Source: GCA-002793235 sp965267355 (GTDB lineage Bacteria; Bacteroidota; Bacteroidia; Flavobacteriales_E; Vicingaceae). Taken from it: 64,000 nt of DNA. Made by a program: the position numbers and the translations under genes. The notes under the pieces are model-generated. The model saw nothing but the letters and a program-made list of their open reading frames with translations, was not told the DNA's origin and searched no databases. Shown here in pieces: positions 51,366 to 60,259 of this stretch (within the stretch, counting starts at the first letter, position 1; every line of letters starts with the position of its first letter). Location: positions 2,542,001 to 2,606,000 of the forward strand of contig OZ253956.1 in assembly GCA_965267355.1 (NCBI GenBank), read 5' to 3'.

Positions 51366-52457
51366 ATGGATCAAAAGATTATTTTTAACACAAAAGATAA
51401 GACAGAATTTGTTAAAGAGCTAAGAAAAAGAGTTAACAATTATTTCAAAGAAAACAGTATTTCTAAAACAGCTAACACAAAAATGGTGATTAAAACCATA
51501 TCAATGTTAGCAATGTATATAGTACCTTACTTCTTAATTATTTTCAATGTTTTTACTAATCCCTGGTTAGTTTTAAGCATGTGGCTACTAATGGGTATAG
51601 GAATGGCTGGTATTGGTTTTTCAATTATGCATGATGCTAATCATGGCTCTTACTCTAAAAACCAAAAGGTAAATAAGTATTTAGGATATTTAATAAACAT
51701 TATTGGTGGAAGTGCCGTTAACTGGAAAATTCAACATAATGTTCTTCATCATACTTACACTAACATTCACAACCACGATGAAGACTTAAATTCCGACCCT
51801 TTGATGCGTTTTTCTCCTGACCAAAAAAGAAGAAAAGCTCATAAATTTCAACAGTTTTACGCATGGTTCTTATATGGTTTAATTACTATTTCTTGGTCGA
51901 TTAAGAAAGATTTCATCCAATTGGAACGCTATAAAGGAAAAGATTTGTTAAAAACTCAAGGAGTTACCTACAAAAAAGCGTTCACAAGGTTAGTGATGGC
52001 TAAAATATTTTATTACTCATTCATTTTAGCATTACCTATTATTTTTTCCTCTCAAGCTTGGTGGATGACATTAATTTTTTACTTTATTATGCATTTTGCA
52101 TGCGGGGTTTTAATTTCAGTTATTTTTCAATTAGCACATGTAGTTGATGAAGCATCATTTCCAAAGCCTGCAGAAGATGGAAGCATGGAAAATAACTGGG
52201 CGGTACATCAATTATATACTACTGCTAATTTTGCTAAAAACAACTTTCTAATAACATGGTTTGTAGGAGGCCTAAATTATCAGATTGAGCATCACCTTTT
52301 CCCAAATATTTGTCATATTCACTATAGTAGAATTTCAAATATTGTTAAAAAAACTGCAAAAGACTTTCAATTACCTTATCATGAAAACTCTCTATTTGGT
52401 GCAATAGCTAGTCACACAAGGTTGTTAACTAAATTAGGAAAGTACGATACCGTTTAA
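51366..52457 (+). CDS. Fatty acid (acyl-CoA/acyl-lipid) desaturase
   Basis: A 363-residue membrane di-iron desaturase. Three histidine boxes are present: HDANHGS (about 89-95), HNVLHHTYTNIHNHD (about 121-135) and QIEHHLFPNICHIHY (about 305-319), with hydrophobic segments before and between them. The family inserts double bonds into fatty acyl chains, often to adjust membrane fluidity; the last box QxxHH matches front-end or linoleoyl-CoA-like desaturases. I use ATG 51366 rather than the upstream TTG, because a -7 promoter motif covers the TTG. Monocistronic. Electron donor genes are not nearby. Confidence 0.92.
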   Translation: MDQKIIFNTKDKTEFVKELRKRVNNYFKENSISKTANTKMVIKTISMLAMYIVPYFLIIFNVFTNPWLVLSMWLLMGIGMAGIGFSIMHDANHGSYSKNQKVNKYLGYLINIIGGSAVNWKIQHNVLHHTYTNIHNHDEDLNSDPLMRFSPDQKRRKAHKFQQFYAWFLYGLITISWSIKKDFIQLERYKGKDLLKTQGVTYKKAFTRLVMAKIFYYSFILALPIIFSSQAWWMTLIFYFIMHFACGVLISVIFQLAHVVDEASFPKPAEDGSMENNWAVHQLYTTANFAKNNFLITWFVGGLNYQIEHHLFPNICHIHYSRISNIVKKTAKDFQLPYHENSLFGAIASHTRLLTKLGKYDTV

Positions 52458-52511
52458 GCAATTTGTTTTCTGGTTATCGTTTAAATTAGCTATTTTTATA
52501 TCCATTTTGCA

Positions 52512-52533
52512 ACCATTTTTAGTGAAAAATGGT
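52512..52533. repeat. 9-bp inverted repeat upstream of the adhesin gene
   Basis: ACCATTTTT (52512-52520) and AAAAATGGT (52525-52533) with a four-base loop, 55 bases after the desaturase stop and 30 bases before the adhesin ATG. AT-rich, so weak as a terminator. It may instead be an operator. Confidence 0.45.
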
Positions 52534-52562
52534 CTTTACTATAATTATAGAATAATCTAACT

Positions 52563-55500
52563 ATGAAAGGAATTGTTTACTTATCTATATTTTTTGTTTT
52601 TATTAGCCAATCATTTGCTCAAAGAGGAAAAGATGGAAATCCTGTTATAAGCTCTACACAAATTGTTAATGATTATACTTCCGTAACTGCTAATGCTTCT
52701 ATTGGAGACACTATTATTACAGTTACGAACTCAACTTTAAACAATAATTTTTCATCTAATCTCTCACAAGGTGATTTAATATTGATTTATCAGCCTCAAG
52801 GAGCTACTCTAGATAACAATAACCCTCTAAATTCTTCTAGCTGGGGAGCTGTTGTTAATTATAACGAAGCTGGAAATTATGAATTTGTTCAAGTTAAGAG
52901 TATTCCAAATTCGACATCAATCGTATTAGATTGTCCTTTACAAAACTCTTACACCTCTTTTGGAGACGCTTTTGTTATAAGAGTTCCAAGATATGCTTCT
53001 TTAACCATTAATAATGGAGGGAGTATAACATGTCCTGCATGGAATGGAATTACAGGAGGAATTGTGGCAATAGAAGTTGAAGGAACAACAACAATCAATG
53101 CTGGTGGGAACATTGATGTTTCAGGTTTAGGTTTTAGAGGAGGTAGAATAGAAAATAACTCTACTTTCGGAGGGTTAAGATATGCTGATAATGATCCCGT
53201 AGAGGGAGCTGAAAAAGGTGAAAGTATTGGTGGAGATCAAGCTTTTTATGGTTTCTTTTTAGCTGGCCCTTATTGCCGTGCTGCTGCAGCTAATGGTGGT
53301 GGTGGTGGTAACGCTCACAATGCTGGTGGTGGTGGTGGTGCTAACGCTGGAAATATTGCTAATTGGAATACAGGTACTGGTGTTCCTGACCCCACATTCA
53401 ATGCCCAATGGGCATTAGAAACCCCTTCTATAGCTGGAGTTGTAAGTTCTGGTGGCGGTAGAGGTGGTTATTCTCACTGTAGCACTGCACAAGACCCTAA
53501 CTTTATTGCACCAGGTGATGCTGCTTGGACAGGTGATTTCAGAAGACAAGTAGGTGGATTAGGTGGAAGACCACTTGATTATTCTACAGGAAAAATATTT
53601 ATGGGTGGTGCTGGTGGTGCTGGTGATGGAAACTCTAGTTTTTCTGGAGCAGGAGGAAATGGTGCTGGTATAGTCTTTTTATCTACTTATGGAAATGTAA
53701 ATGGATCAGGAAATATCAATGCAAATGGTCAGGATGGATTTAATAGTGAGGGCTCTAATCCTTTTGCTACAACAGGTAATGATGGTGCTGGTGGTGCTGG
53801 TGCTGGTGGTACAGTATTAATTCAAACTACTGGTACTGTAACAGGAATTACCGTTTCAGCTGATGGTGGAAATGGTGGAAATCAAATATTAGCCACTCCT
53901 GGAGCTGATGGAGAAGCCGAAGGTCCTGGTGGTGGTGGTGGTGGTGGCTATATAGCTATATCTGCTGGATCTGCTACGACAACTGCTAATGGTGGAAGCA
54001 ATGGCACTAGTACTAGTACTGTGGTTGGTGGTCCTAATGCCCCAAATGGAGCTACAGGTGGTGGAGTTGGTATGCCTAATGAAACCGTAGATGCTTTCGA
54101 TATTGCTGTAATTGCTGATACAATTTGTGAGAACAATACTGCATCGCTCAGTGCTTCTTTAACTGGAAATCCTCCTGGAGGTACACAAATAGAATGGTAT
54201 GATGCTGAATTTGGTGGAAGCTTATTATTTACGGGTAGTAATTTTACTACTCCGATTTTATCATCTACAACAACATATTGGGTAAAAGTATGTCCTGCTC
54301 CATATCTTGTACCAGTTACAGCTATTGTAAACATTTGTTCTGCTCCCCCAGTAGCAAGTTTTAGTGCTACAGATAGCAGCATTTGTGTGAACGAGTGTGT
54401 TGATTTTACAGATTTAAGTACTAACTCTCCAACTTCATGGAACTGGTACTTTTTTGGTTCAGATAGCACTAATTCTTCTCAACAAAACCCAACAAATATC
54501 TGTTATAGTTCTGCAGGTAGCTTTGATGTAGCATTAGTAGTAGATAATGGAACCGGAACCGATTCATTATTCGTGGCAAACTTCATAACTGTTAACGCAT
54601 TACCTACTGTTACAGCTAGTAATGATACTTCCATCTGTATCGGTGATACGGCTAACATCTCTGTTTCGGGTACGGCTACTTCTTACTCTTGGGACAATAG
54701 CTTGGGTATCGGTACTAATTTCGCTGTTAATCCTGTTGTAAATACTACTTACATCGTTACAGGTACTGATGCTAATAACTGTTCAAATGTTGATTCAGTA
54801 ATTGTTTCTATTAATGCTTTACCTACTGTTACAGCTAGTAATGATACTTCCATCTGTATCGGTGATACGGCTAACATCTCTGTTTCGGGTACGGCTACTT
54901 CTTACTCTTGGGACAATAGCTTGGGTATCGGTACTAATTTCGCTGTTAATCCTGTTGTAAATACTACTTACATCGTTACAGGTATGGATGCTAATAACTG
55001 TTCAAATGTTGATTCAGTAATTGTTTCTATTAATGCTTTACCTACTGTTACGGCTAGCAATGATACTTCTATTTGTATTGGTGATACGGCTAATATCTCT
55101 GTTTCGGGTACGGCTACTTCCTACTCCTGGGATAACGGTTTAGGTATTGGAACTAATTTCGCTGTTAATCCTGTTGTAAATACTACTTACATCGTTACAG
55201 GTATGGATGCTAATAACTGCTCTAATGTTGATTCTGTAGTGGTCTCAATTAATGCTTTACCTACCATTACAGCTAGTAATGATACTTCTATTTGTATTGG
55301 TGATACGGCTAATATCTCTGTTTCGGGTACGGCTACTTCCTACTCCTGGGATAACGGTTTAGGTATTGGAACTAATTTCGCTGTTAATCCTGTTGTAAAT
55401 ACTACTTACATCGTTACAGGTATGGATGCTAACAACTGTTCAAATGTAGATTCTGTAGTAGTTACAATAGATACATTACCGAACATAATAGCCAGTCTTG

Positions 55501-57398
55501 ACACTTCTGTTTGTATTGGCTCACCAGCAAATATCACTGCTACAGGTGGAGTTTCTTATACCTGGGATAATGGTTTAGGTGCTGGACAAAATCAATCTCC
55601 TACTCCTTTAGTTAATACAACTTACATTGTTACTGGATTAGGAGCTAATGGTTGCAGTGACACTAGTGCTGTTACTGTTACTGTTGATCCTCTTCCAAAT
55701 GTAACCGCTAATGCAGACAGCACTTCTATTTGCTCAGGTAGCAATGTTACACTTACTGGTGGTGGGGCTACTTCTTACACCTGGGATAACAGTGTAATTG
55801 ATGGAGTTGCCTTTGCTCCTTCTGCTACTACGCTTTATACGGTTACAGGTACTGATGCTAATGGTTGTACAAATACGGATACCATTACAGTTACTGTAAA
55901 TGCCTGCGGAACTCCTCCTACTGCTAGTTTTAGTGCTTCTGATAGCACAATTTGCTTAAATGATTGTATTGATTTTACTGACTTAAGTGCTGGTGCTCCA
56001 AACTCTTGGTCTTGGTATTTCTTTGGTGCTGATAGTACTAACTCTACTCAACAAAACCCAACGAATATCTGCTATAGTTCTGCCGGTAGTTTTGATGTAG
56101 CTTTAGTTGTAGATAATGGAAACGGAACTGATTCACTATTCCTTGCTAATTTCATTACAGTTAACAACTTACCTATTGTAACCGCTAACGCAGACAGCAC
56201 TTCTATTTGTACAGGAAGCAATGTTACACTTACTGGTGGTGGGGCTACTTCTTACACCTGGGATAACAGTGTAATTGATGGAGTTGCCTTTGCTCCTTCT
56301 GCTACTACGCTTTATACGGTTACAGGTACTGATGCTAATGGCTGTACAAATACGGATACCATTACAGTTACTGTAAATGCCTGCGGAACTCCTCCTACTG
56401 CTAGTTTTAGTGCTTCTGATAGCACAATTTGCTTAAATGATTGTATTGATTTTACTGACTTAAGTGCTGGTGCTCCAAACTCTTGGTCTTGGTATTTCTT
56501 TGGTGCTGATAGTACTAACTCTAATCAGCAAAACCCAACAAATATTTGCTACAGCTCTGCCGGTAGTTTTGATGTAGCTTTAGTTGTAGATAATGGTAAT
56601 GGAACGGATTCTTTATTTATGGCAAATTTCATTACGATTAACAATTTACCTGTTGTAACAGCTAATGCTACTAGCACATCTATTTGCTCGGGTAGCAATG
56701 TTACACTTACTGGTGGTGGTGCGGTTTCTTACATCTGGGATAATAGTGTAACTGATGGCGTTCCTTTTGCTCCTTCTGCTACTACACTTTATACGGTTAC
56801 AGGTACTGATGCTAATGGTTGTACAAATACGGACACGATTACTGTGAATGTTAACATTTGTTCTTCTCCAATAGCGGGTATTGGAAGTTCTTCTAACTCA
56901 ATTTGTATCAACGATTGTGTCGATTTTACAGATTTAAGTACTGGAGGTACACCAACTAATTGGACTTGGTATTTTGAAGGAGCAACTCCAAACATATCAA
57001 ATCAGCAAAATCCAACTAACATCTGTTACGATACTACTGGTTCTTATGGTGTGTCTTTAATGGTATCAAATGCCTTTGGACAAGACTCTATTTACATGAG
57101 TAATTACATTGTTGTTGATTCCTGTACTGTTATTGAAGAAGAATTAACAATCCCTAATGTATTCTCACCAAATGGCGATGGAGAAAATGATTTATTTAAG
57201 ATTAGTGGTACCAACATCAATACACTTTACATGGAGATATACAACAGGTGGGGTGAAATTTTATACCAAACTGATCTAATTAATTCTGGTTGGGATGGTA
57301 GAACGAACGCTGGAGATGAATGTTCAGATGGAACTTATTTCTACCTCGCAGAAGTGAATGGAGAAATTTATAAAGGGACTCTAACTCTGATAAGATAA
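52563..57398 (+). CDS. Very large T9SS type B cell-surface protein (Gly-rich, Ig-like/PKD repeats)
   Basis: A 1611-residue exported surface protein. Signal peptide (MKGIVYLSIFFVFISQSFAQ). The Gly-rich part (about 150-500, with codon runs of GGT encoding GGGGG) resembles a beta-helix-like head. An Ig-like module (about 520-595) follows. Then come alternating modules: PKD-like units (SFSASDSTICLNDCIDFTDLS type, containing paired cysteines) and Ig-like SxxVTC units that occur as near-identical DNA repeats (four of 219 bp, then 477-bp composites). The last 85 residues (NVFSPNGDGENDLFKISG... GTLTLIR) are the gliding-motility-associated type B sorting domain, directing T9SS export. Probably an adhesin. 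Monocistronic. Confidence 0.9.
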   Translation: MKGIVYLSIFFVFISQSFAQRGKDGNPVISSTQIVNDYTSVTANASIGDTIITVTNSTLNNNFSSNLSQGDLILIYQPQGATLDNNNPLNSSSWGAVVNYNEAGNYEFVQVKSIPNSTSIVLDCPLQNSYTSFGDAFVIRVPRYASLTINNGGSITCPAWNGITGGIVAIEVEGTTTINAGGNIDVSGLGFRGGRIENNSTFGGLRYADNDPVEGAEKGESIGGDQAFYGFFLAGPYCRAAAANGGGGGNAHNAGGGGGANAGNIANWNTGTGVPDPTFNAQWALETPSIAGVVSSGGGRGGYSHCSTAQDPNFIAPGDAAWTGDFRRQVGGLGGRPLDYSTGKIFMGGAGGAGDGNSSFSGAGGNGAGIVFLSTYGNVNGSGNINANGQDGFNSEGSNPFATTGNDGAGGAGAGGTVLIQTTGTVTGITVSADGGNGGNQILATPGADGEAEGPGGGGGGGYIAISAGSATTTANGGSNGTSTSTVVGGPNAPNGATGGGVGMPNETVDAFDIAVIADTICENNTASLSASLTGNPPGGTQIEWYDAEFGGSLLFTGSNFTTPILSSTTTYWVKVCPAPYLVPVTAIVNICSAPPVASFSATDSSICVNECVDFTDLSTNSPTSWNWYFFGSDSTNSSQQNPTNICYSSAGSFDVALVVDNGTGTDSLFVANFITVNALPTVTASNDTSICIGDTANISVSGTATSYSWDNSLGIGTNFAVNPVVNTTYIVTGTDANNCSNVDSVIVSINALPTVTASNDTSICIGDTANISVSGTATSYSWDNSLGIGTNFAVNPVVNTTYIVTGMDANNCSNVDSVIVSINALPTVTASNDTSICIGDTANISVSGTATSYSWDNGLGIGTNFAVNPVVNTTYIVTGMDANNCSNVDSVVVSINALPTITASNDTSICIGDTANISVSGTATSYSWDNGLGIGTNFAVNPVVNTTYIVTGMDANNCSNVDSVVVTIDTLPNIIASLDTSVCIGSPANITATGGVSYTWDNGLGAGQNQSPTPLVNTTYIVTGLGANGCSDTSAVTVTVDPLPNVTANADSTSICSGSNVTLTGGGATSYTWDNSVIDGVAFAPSATTLYTVTGTDANGCTNTDTITVTVNACGTPPTASFSASDSTICLNDCIDFTDLSAGAPNSWSWYFFGADSTNSTQQNPTNICYSSAGSFDVALVVDNGNGTDSLFLANFITVNNLPIVTANADSTSICTGSNVTLTGGGATSYTWDNSVIDGVAFAPSATTLYTVTGTDANGCTNTDTITVTVNACGTPPTASFSASDSTICLNDCIDFTDLSAGAPNSWSWYFFGADSTNSNQQNPTNICYSSAGSFDVALVVDNGNGTDSLFMANFITINNLPVVTANATSTSICSGSNVTLTGGGAVSYIWDNSVTDGVPFAPSATTLYTVTGTDANGCTNTDTITVNVNICSSPIAGIGSSSNSICINDCVDFTDLSTGGTPTNWTWYFEGATPNISNQQNPTNICYDTTGSYGVSLMVSNAFGQDSIYMSNYIVVDSCTVIEEELTIPNVFSPNGDGENDLFKISGTNINTLYMEIYNRWGEILYQTDLINSGWDGRTNAGDECSDGTYFYLAEVNGEIYKGTLTLIR
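54602..55477 (+). repeat. Four tandem 219-bp coding repeats
   Basis: Units start at 54602, 54821, 55040 and 55259, exactly 219 bases (73 codons) apart. Units 1 and 2 look identical except for one codon (ACT against ATG in GTxDAN). Units 3 and 4 differ mostly by synonymous changes. A fifth, much diverged unit starts at 55478. Each encodes one Ig-like module (PTVTASNDTSICIGDTANIS). Confidence 0.93.
55701..56654 (+). repeat. Two tandem 477-bp composite coding repeats plus a partial third
   Basis: The phrase GTAACCGCTAA... starts at 55701 and 56178, and GTAACAGCTAA at 56655, 477 bases (159 codons) apart. Each unit encodes one Ig-like module (SNVTLTGGGATSYTWDN) plus one PKD-like module (SASDSTICLNDCIDF). 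The third copy is cut short after about 200 bases, where the sequence diverges to a different PKD unit. Confidence 0.9.
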
Positions 57399-57440
57399 AA
57401 GGTGGGGTTAACTTACTTTTAAGTTATGCCCCATTTTATC
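57394..57440. terminator. Long bidirectional terminator between adhesin and ribBA
   Basis: GATAAAA (57394-57400) and TGGGG (57403-57407) pair with CCCCA (57429-57433) and TTTTATC (57434-57440). Inside, TAACTTA (57409-57415) pairs with TAAGTTA (57420-57426). The stem includes both genes' stop codons, so it can close transcription from both strands. TCTTTTTG follows on the plus strand. Confidence 0.8.
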
Positions 57441-58619
57441 TCTTTTTGTTTCCAAATAATTTTTGTTGTGTTGATTAGATTTAATCTCTATAGCTACATT
57501 TTCTATAATTTCTAAACCATAACCTATTAAACCTGTACGCTTTTTGGGGTTATTGCTTAGCAATTTAATTTTAGAAACACCAAGTTCTCTTAAAATTTGA
57601 GCACCAACACCATAATCTCTTTGATCAGCCTGGAATCCAAGCTCAATATTGGCTTCAACGGTATCTCTACCCTCTTCTTGTAGTTTATAACTCTTTAGCT
57701 TGTTCATTAAACCTATGCCTCTCCCCTCTTGATTCATGTAAACTATCACTCCTTTTCCTGCCTTCTCAATCATTTCCATTGATTTTTGTAACTGAGGTCC
57801 ACAATCACACCTACATGAACCAAATATATCACCAGTCATACAAGAAGAATGGACTCTAACCAATATAGGTTCATCATTCTTCCATTCACCCTTTACTAAA
57901 GCTAAATGTTCCATCTCATTAGTAGTTTGCCTAAACGCAGCCAATTCAAAATCACCATACTCGGTTGGTAATTGTATCTGAACCTCTTTTTTAATAAGAG
58001 TTTCATGTTTAAGTCTATACTTAATCAAATCTTCAATAGAGATAATCTTTAGGTTATGCTTTTTGGCAATCTCCATCAACTGAGGAAGTCTAGCCATTGT
58101 TCCATCTTCGTTAAGAATTTCAACCAAAACTCCAGCGGGATCAAATCCAGCCATACGGGCCAAATCTATAACAGCTTCAGTATGTCCAGCTCTTCTTAAA
58201 ACGCCTCCTTTACGTGCTTTTAATGGAAAAATATGTCCCGGTCTTCCTAAATCTTCAGGCTTAGTTTCAGGATTAATTAATGCCTGAACTGTTTTAGCTC
58301 TATCACTGGTAGAAATACCTGTAGTACACCCCTGTCCTATTAAATCTACAGAAACCGTAAATGGTGTTTCATGCAAAACTGTATTGTTACCCACCATTAA
58401 ATCCAACCCCAACTCTTCACATCTATCCTCAATTAAAGGAGCACAAATTAATCCTCTACCATGTGTAGCCATAAAATTGATAATATCAGGTGTTACATTT
58501 CTAGCAGCCGTTACAAAATCCCCTTCGTTCTCTCTATCCTCGTCATCAACAACAATAATTACTTTTCCTGCTTTGATATCTTCTATCGCTTCTTCTATTT
58601 TATTTAACTTTGTGTCCAT
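57408..58619 (-). CDS. ribBA: Bifunctional DHBP synthase / GTP cyclohydrolase II
   Basis: A 403-residue enzyme for the two entry branches of riboflavin synthesis: ribulose-5-P to 3,4-dihydroxybutanone-4-P, and GTP to the pyrimidine precursor. The N-terminal domain (1-205) has DDEDRENEGDF and HTEAVIDLARMAG; the C-terminal domain (about 210-403) has zinc cysteines in SSCMTGDIFGSCRCDCGPQL and the catalytic YMNQEGRGIGLMNK stretch. Both domains look intact. No FMN riboswitch fits in the 55-base upstream gap. An exact TAATTTTG -7 element lies there. No other rib gene is in the window. Confidence 0.97.
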   Translation of the reverse strand: MDTKLNKIEEAIEDIKAGKVIIVVDDEDRENEGDFVTAARNVTPDIINFMATHGRGLICAPLIEDRCEELGLDLMVGNNTVLHETPFTVSVDLIGQGCTTGISTSDRAKTVQALINPETKPEDLGRPGHIFPLKARKGGVLRRAGHTEAVIDLARMAGFDPAGVLVEILNEDGTMARLPQLMEIAKKHNLKIISIEDLIKYRLKHETLIKKEVQIQLPTEYGDFELAAFRQTTNEMEHLALVKGEWKNDEPILVRVHSSCMTGDIFGSCRCDCGPQLQKSMEMIEKAGKGVIVYMNQEGRGIGLMNKLKSYKLQEEGRDTVEANIELGFQADQRDYGVGAQILRELGVSKIKLLSNNPKKRTGLIGYGLEIIENVAIEIKSNQHNKNYLETKRDKMGHNLKVS

Positions 58620-58636
58620 TAATTAAGCATTTTAGG

Positions 58637-58644
58637 CAAAATTA
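58637..58644 (-). promoter_or_regulatory. Putative -7 promoter element for ribBA
   Basis: The minus strand reads TAATTTTG (exact TAnnTTTG), 17 bases before the ribBA ATG. A TTG lies about 18 bases further upstream, near the expected -33 position. Confidence 0.55.
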
Positions 58645-58674
58645 CGCATAAGTACAGAGCAACAAGCACTAACA

Positions 58675-59088
58675 ATGGCAAAAGTTTTAGCATTAGATTA
58701 TGGGAGTAAACGGGTAGGAATAGCTGTTACAGATGAATTACAATTGATTGCCAGTGGACTTACAACTGTTCATTCAAAAGATATTATTGCTTTTCTGGAA
58801 GACTACTTTAGTAAAAACAACGTAGAATGTATTGTAGTTGGAGAAGCTAAAGACCTAAAAAACAATCCTGCTGAATCTGCTAAAGTGATTGAGCCTTTTG
58901 TAAAGCACTTGTCCCGCAAATTTTCAGATAAAAAGATTGAACGTATTGACGAAAGGTTTACTTCTAAAATGGCTTTTCAAACCATGATAGATAGCGGATT
59001 AAAGAAAAAAGATAGACAAAATAAAGCCTTAATAGACGAGATAAGCGCTACTATTATTTTGCAAAGTTATTTAGAACAAAAAAAATAG
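58675..59088 (+). CDS. ruvX: Holliday junction resolvase-like protein (YqgF/RuvX)
   Basis: A 137-residue RNase H-like nuclease. It shows LALDYGSKRVGIAVTDE (with the first catalytic Asp), VVGEAKDLKNNPAESA, the second acidic site in IERIDERFTSKMA, and the C-terminal Asp in LIDEISATIILQSYL. The family is involved in 16S rRNA 5'-end processing in E. coli (YqgF) and possibly junction resolution. Normal length. Divergent from ribBA. Confidence 0.94.
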   Translation: MAKVLALDYGSKRVGIAVTDELQLIASGLTTVHSKDIIAFLEDYFSKNNVECIVVGEAKDLKNNPAESAKVIEPFVKHLSRKFSDKKIERIDERFTSKMAFQTMIDSGLKKKDRQNKALIDEISATIILQSYLEQKK

Positions 59089-59137
59089 TTTTTTGCTTAT
59101 CTATTACTTACATTAGCTTCGCACTAAAATACTCACT

Positions 59138-59482
59138 ATGAAATTTCAAATTACTCCAAATTCTACGAATTATGCTGAGTTAGAAGAAAAATTAAAAGCA
59201 CAGTTTCCTGACTATGAGTTTTCAATGAGAGGTAAACAATATTTAGTTTGTAAAAAATCGAGTACCGTAGGCACTAATATTATTTTAAGAAAAAACAAAA
59301 TGATAGTAGTGGGAAACTTTCCTAGTATGGGAGGTCAAATGCTATTCATTTTATCGGTAGTACTACTTGGGTTTTTAATACCATTAATTGTCTATTTTGC
59401 TGCTTTTCACTCTAAAATGAAGGCTTTAGAAAGAGAAGTTGGTGCTTATCTGCAAGAAGAATATGAAGTAAAGACTGCTTAA
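59138..59482 (+). CDS. Small hypothetical membrane protein
   Basis: A 114-residue protein: an alpha/beta N-terminal 60 residues (ITPNSTNYAELEEKLKAQFPDYEF, QYLVCKKSSTVGTNIILRKNKMIVVGNFP), one long transmembrane hairpin or helix (about 68-92) and a short helical tail. Not recognised. It ends in a four-base overlap (TTAA) with the stop of the convergent phosphatase gene. Confidence 0.65.
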   Translation: MKFQITPNSTNYAELEEKLKAQFPDYEFSMRGKQYLVCKKSSTVGTNIILRKNKMIVVGNFPSMGGQMLFILSVVLLGFLIPLIVYFAAFHSKMKALEREVGAYLQEEYEVKTA

Positions 59483-60225
59483 AGCTTTTTATTAAATAGG
59501 TTATCTATTTGAGCTAGTTTATGGATATAAGGCAAAGTTAAATGATCTTCTAACATCATTAGGTGTTCTATTCTATGACAATCGGTACCAACTGCATCTA
59601 TTAAGTTGGCATCAATCATTTTTTCTGCTATTTTCTTTGTTTGAGGAGAATAATGCCCCGTAAGTGATAGTAAATTTAGCTGTAACAAGATACCTTTTGC
59701 TTTAAGTTCTTCATATTTATCAAAATCACTATACCAATAGCTGTAACGTTCAGGATGCGCTAAAATAAGTTTGTAACCTGCCATCTGAAAATTAAATACT
59801 ATCTCTTGGAAATTTGGAGGTTCACTCATAAATGGCAACTCAAACAAAACATAGTTATCACCAATAGTTAATATCTCTTTTTTTTCAATTAGCTCAGCTA
59901 AACCATCATCTAAATTATACTCAGCTGCAGCAGAAATATCAATATCAATATTTTGTTTAGAGAGTTCGTTTCTAACTTCATCTAACCCTTTCAAAATCTT
60001 ATCAGGTGTGTTTTTGTAATAATCACACATCACATGTGGAGTAGTAACTATCTTCTTAAACCCTAACTCCTTAAACTTTTTTATCATTTCTATAGACGCT
60101 TCCATATCAGGAGCTCCATCATCAATACCAGGTATTAAGTGTGAGTGTATATCAGTCCCAAACACAGATAAGCTAATTGGGTCTAATTTGGGTTCTTTTT
60201 TGAATATTTTACTTAAAAAACTCAC
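59479..60225 (-). CDS. CpsB/CapC-type capsule tyrosine-protein phosphatase (PHP fold)
   Basis: A 248-residue PHP-fold phosphatase of the CpsB/YwqE class that controls polysaccharide export by dephosphorylating a bacterial tyrosine kinase. Metal-binding motifs: DIHSHLIPGIDDG (about 24-36), TTPHVM, EYNL, AHPERY and GTDCHR. The start is GTG at 60223-60225. The cognate Wzc-type kinase is not in the window. Last gene of the leftward sugar-nucleotide operon, 34 bases after the epimerase gene. Confidence 0.9.
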   Translation of the reverse strand: MSFLSKIFKKEPKLDPISLSVFGTDIHSHLIPGIDDGAPDMEASIEMIKKFKELGFKKIVTTPHVMCDYYKNTPDKILKGLDEVRNELSKQNIDIDISAAAEYNLDDGLAELIEKKEILTIGDNYVLFELPFMSEPPNFQEIVFNFQMAGYKLILAHPERYSYWYSDFDKYEELKAKGILLQLNLLSLTGHYSPQTKKIAEKMIDANLIDAVGTDCHRIEHLMMLEDHLTLPYIHKLAQIDNLFNKKL

Positions 60226-60259
60226 TGCTGATTAGTACAAGTGTAACAACTTTTCATTG

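Noticed and set aside
53948..54469. 173-codon open frame on the minus strand inside the adhesin gene
   Set aside because: It lies wholly opposite a well-supported coding sequence with signal peptide and sorting domain; its translation is Val/Pro-rich with no family signs, a shadow of GGT-rich codons.
54602..56870. Regular spaced repeats that could suggest a CRISPR array or satellite DNA
   Set aside because: The unit lengths are 219 and 477 bp, all in frame, and translate to Ig-like and PKD-like modules of a surface protein. No short repeats with unique spacers are seen.
58620..58674. FMN riboswitch before ribBA
   Set aside because: Only 55 bases separate ribBA from divergent ruvX, and no RFN-like conserved sequence is present.
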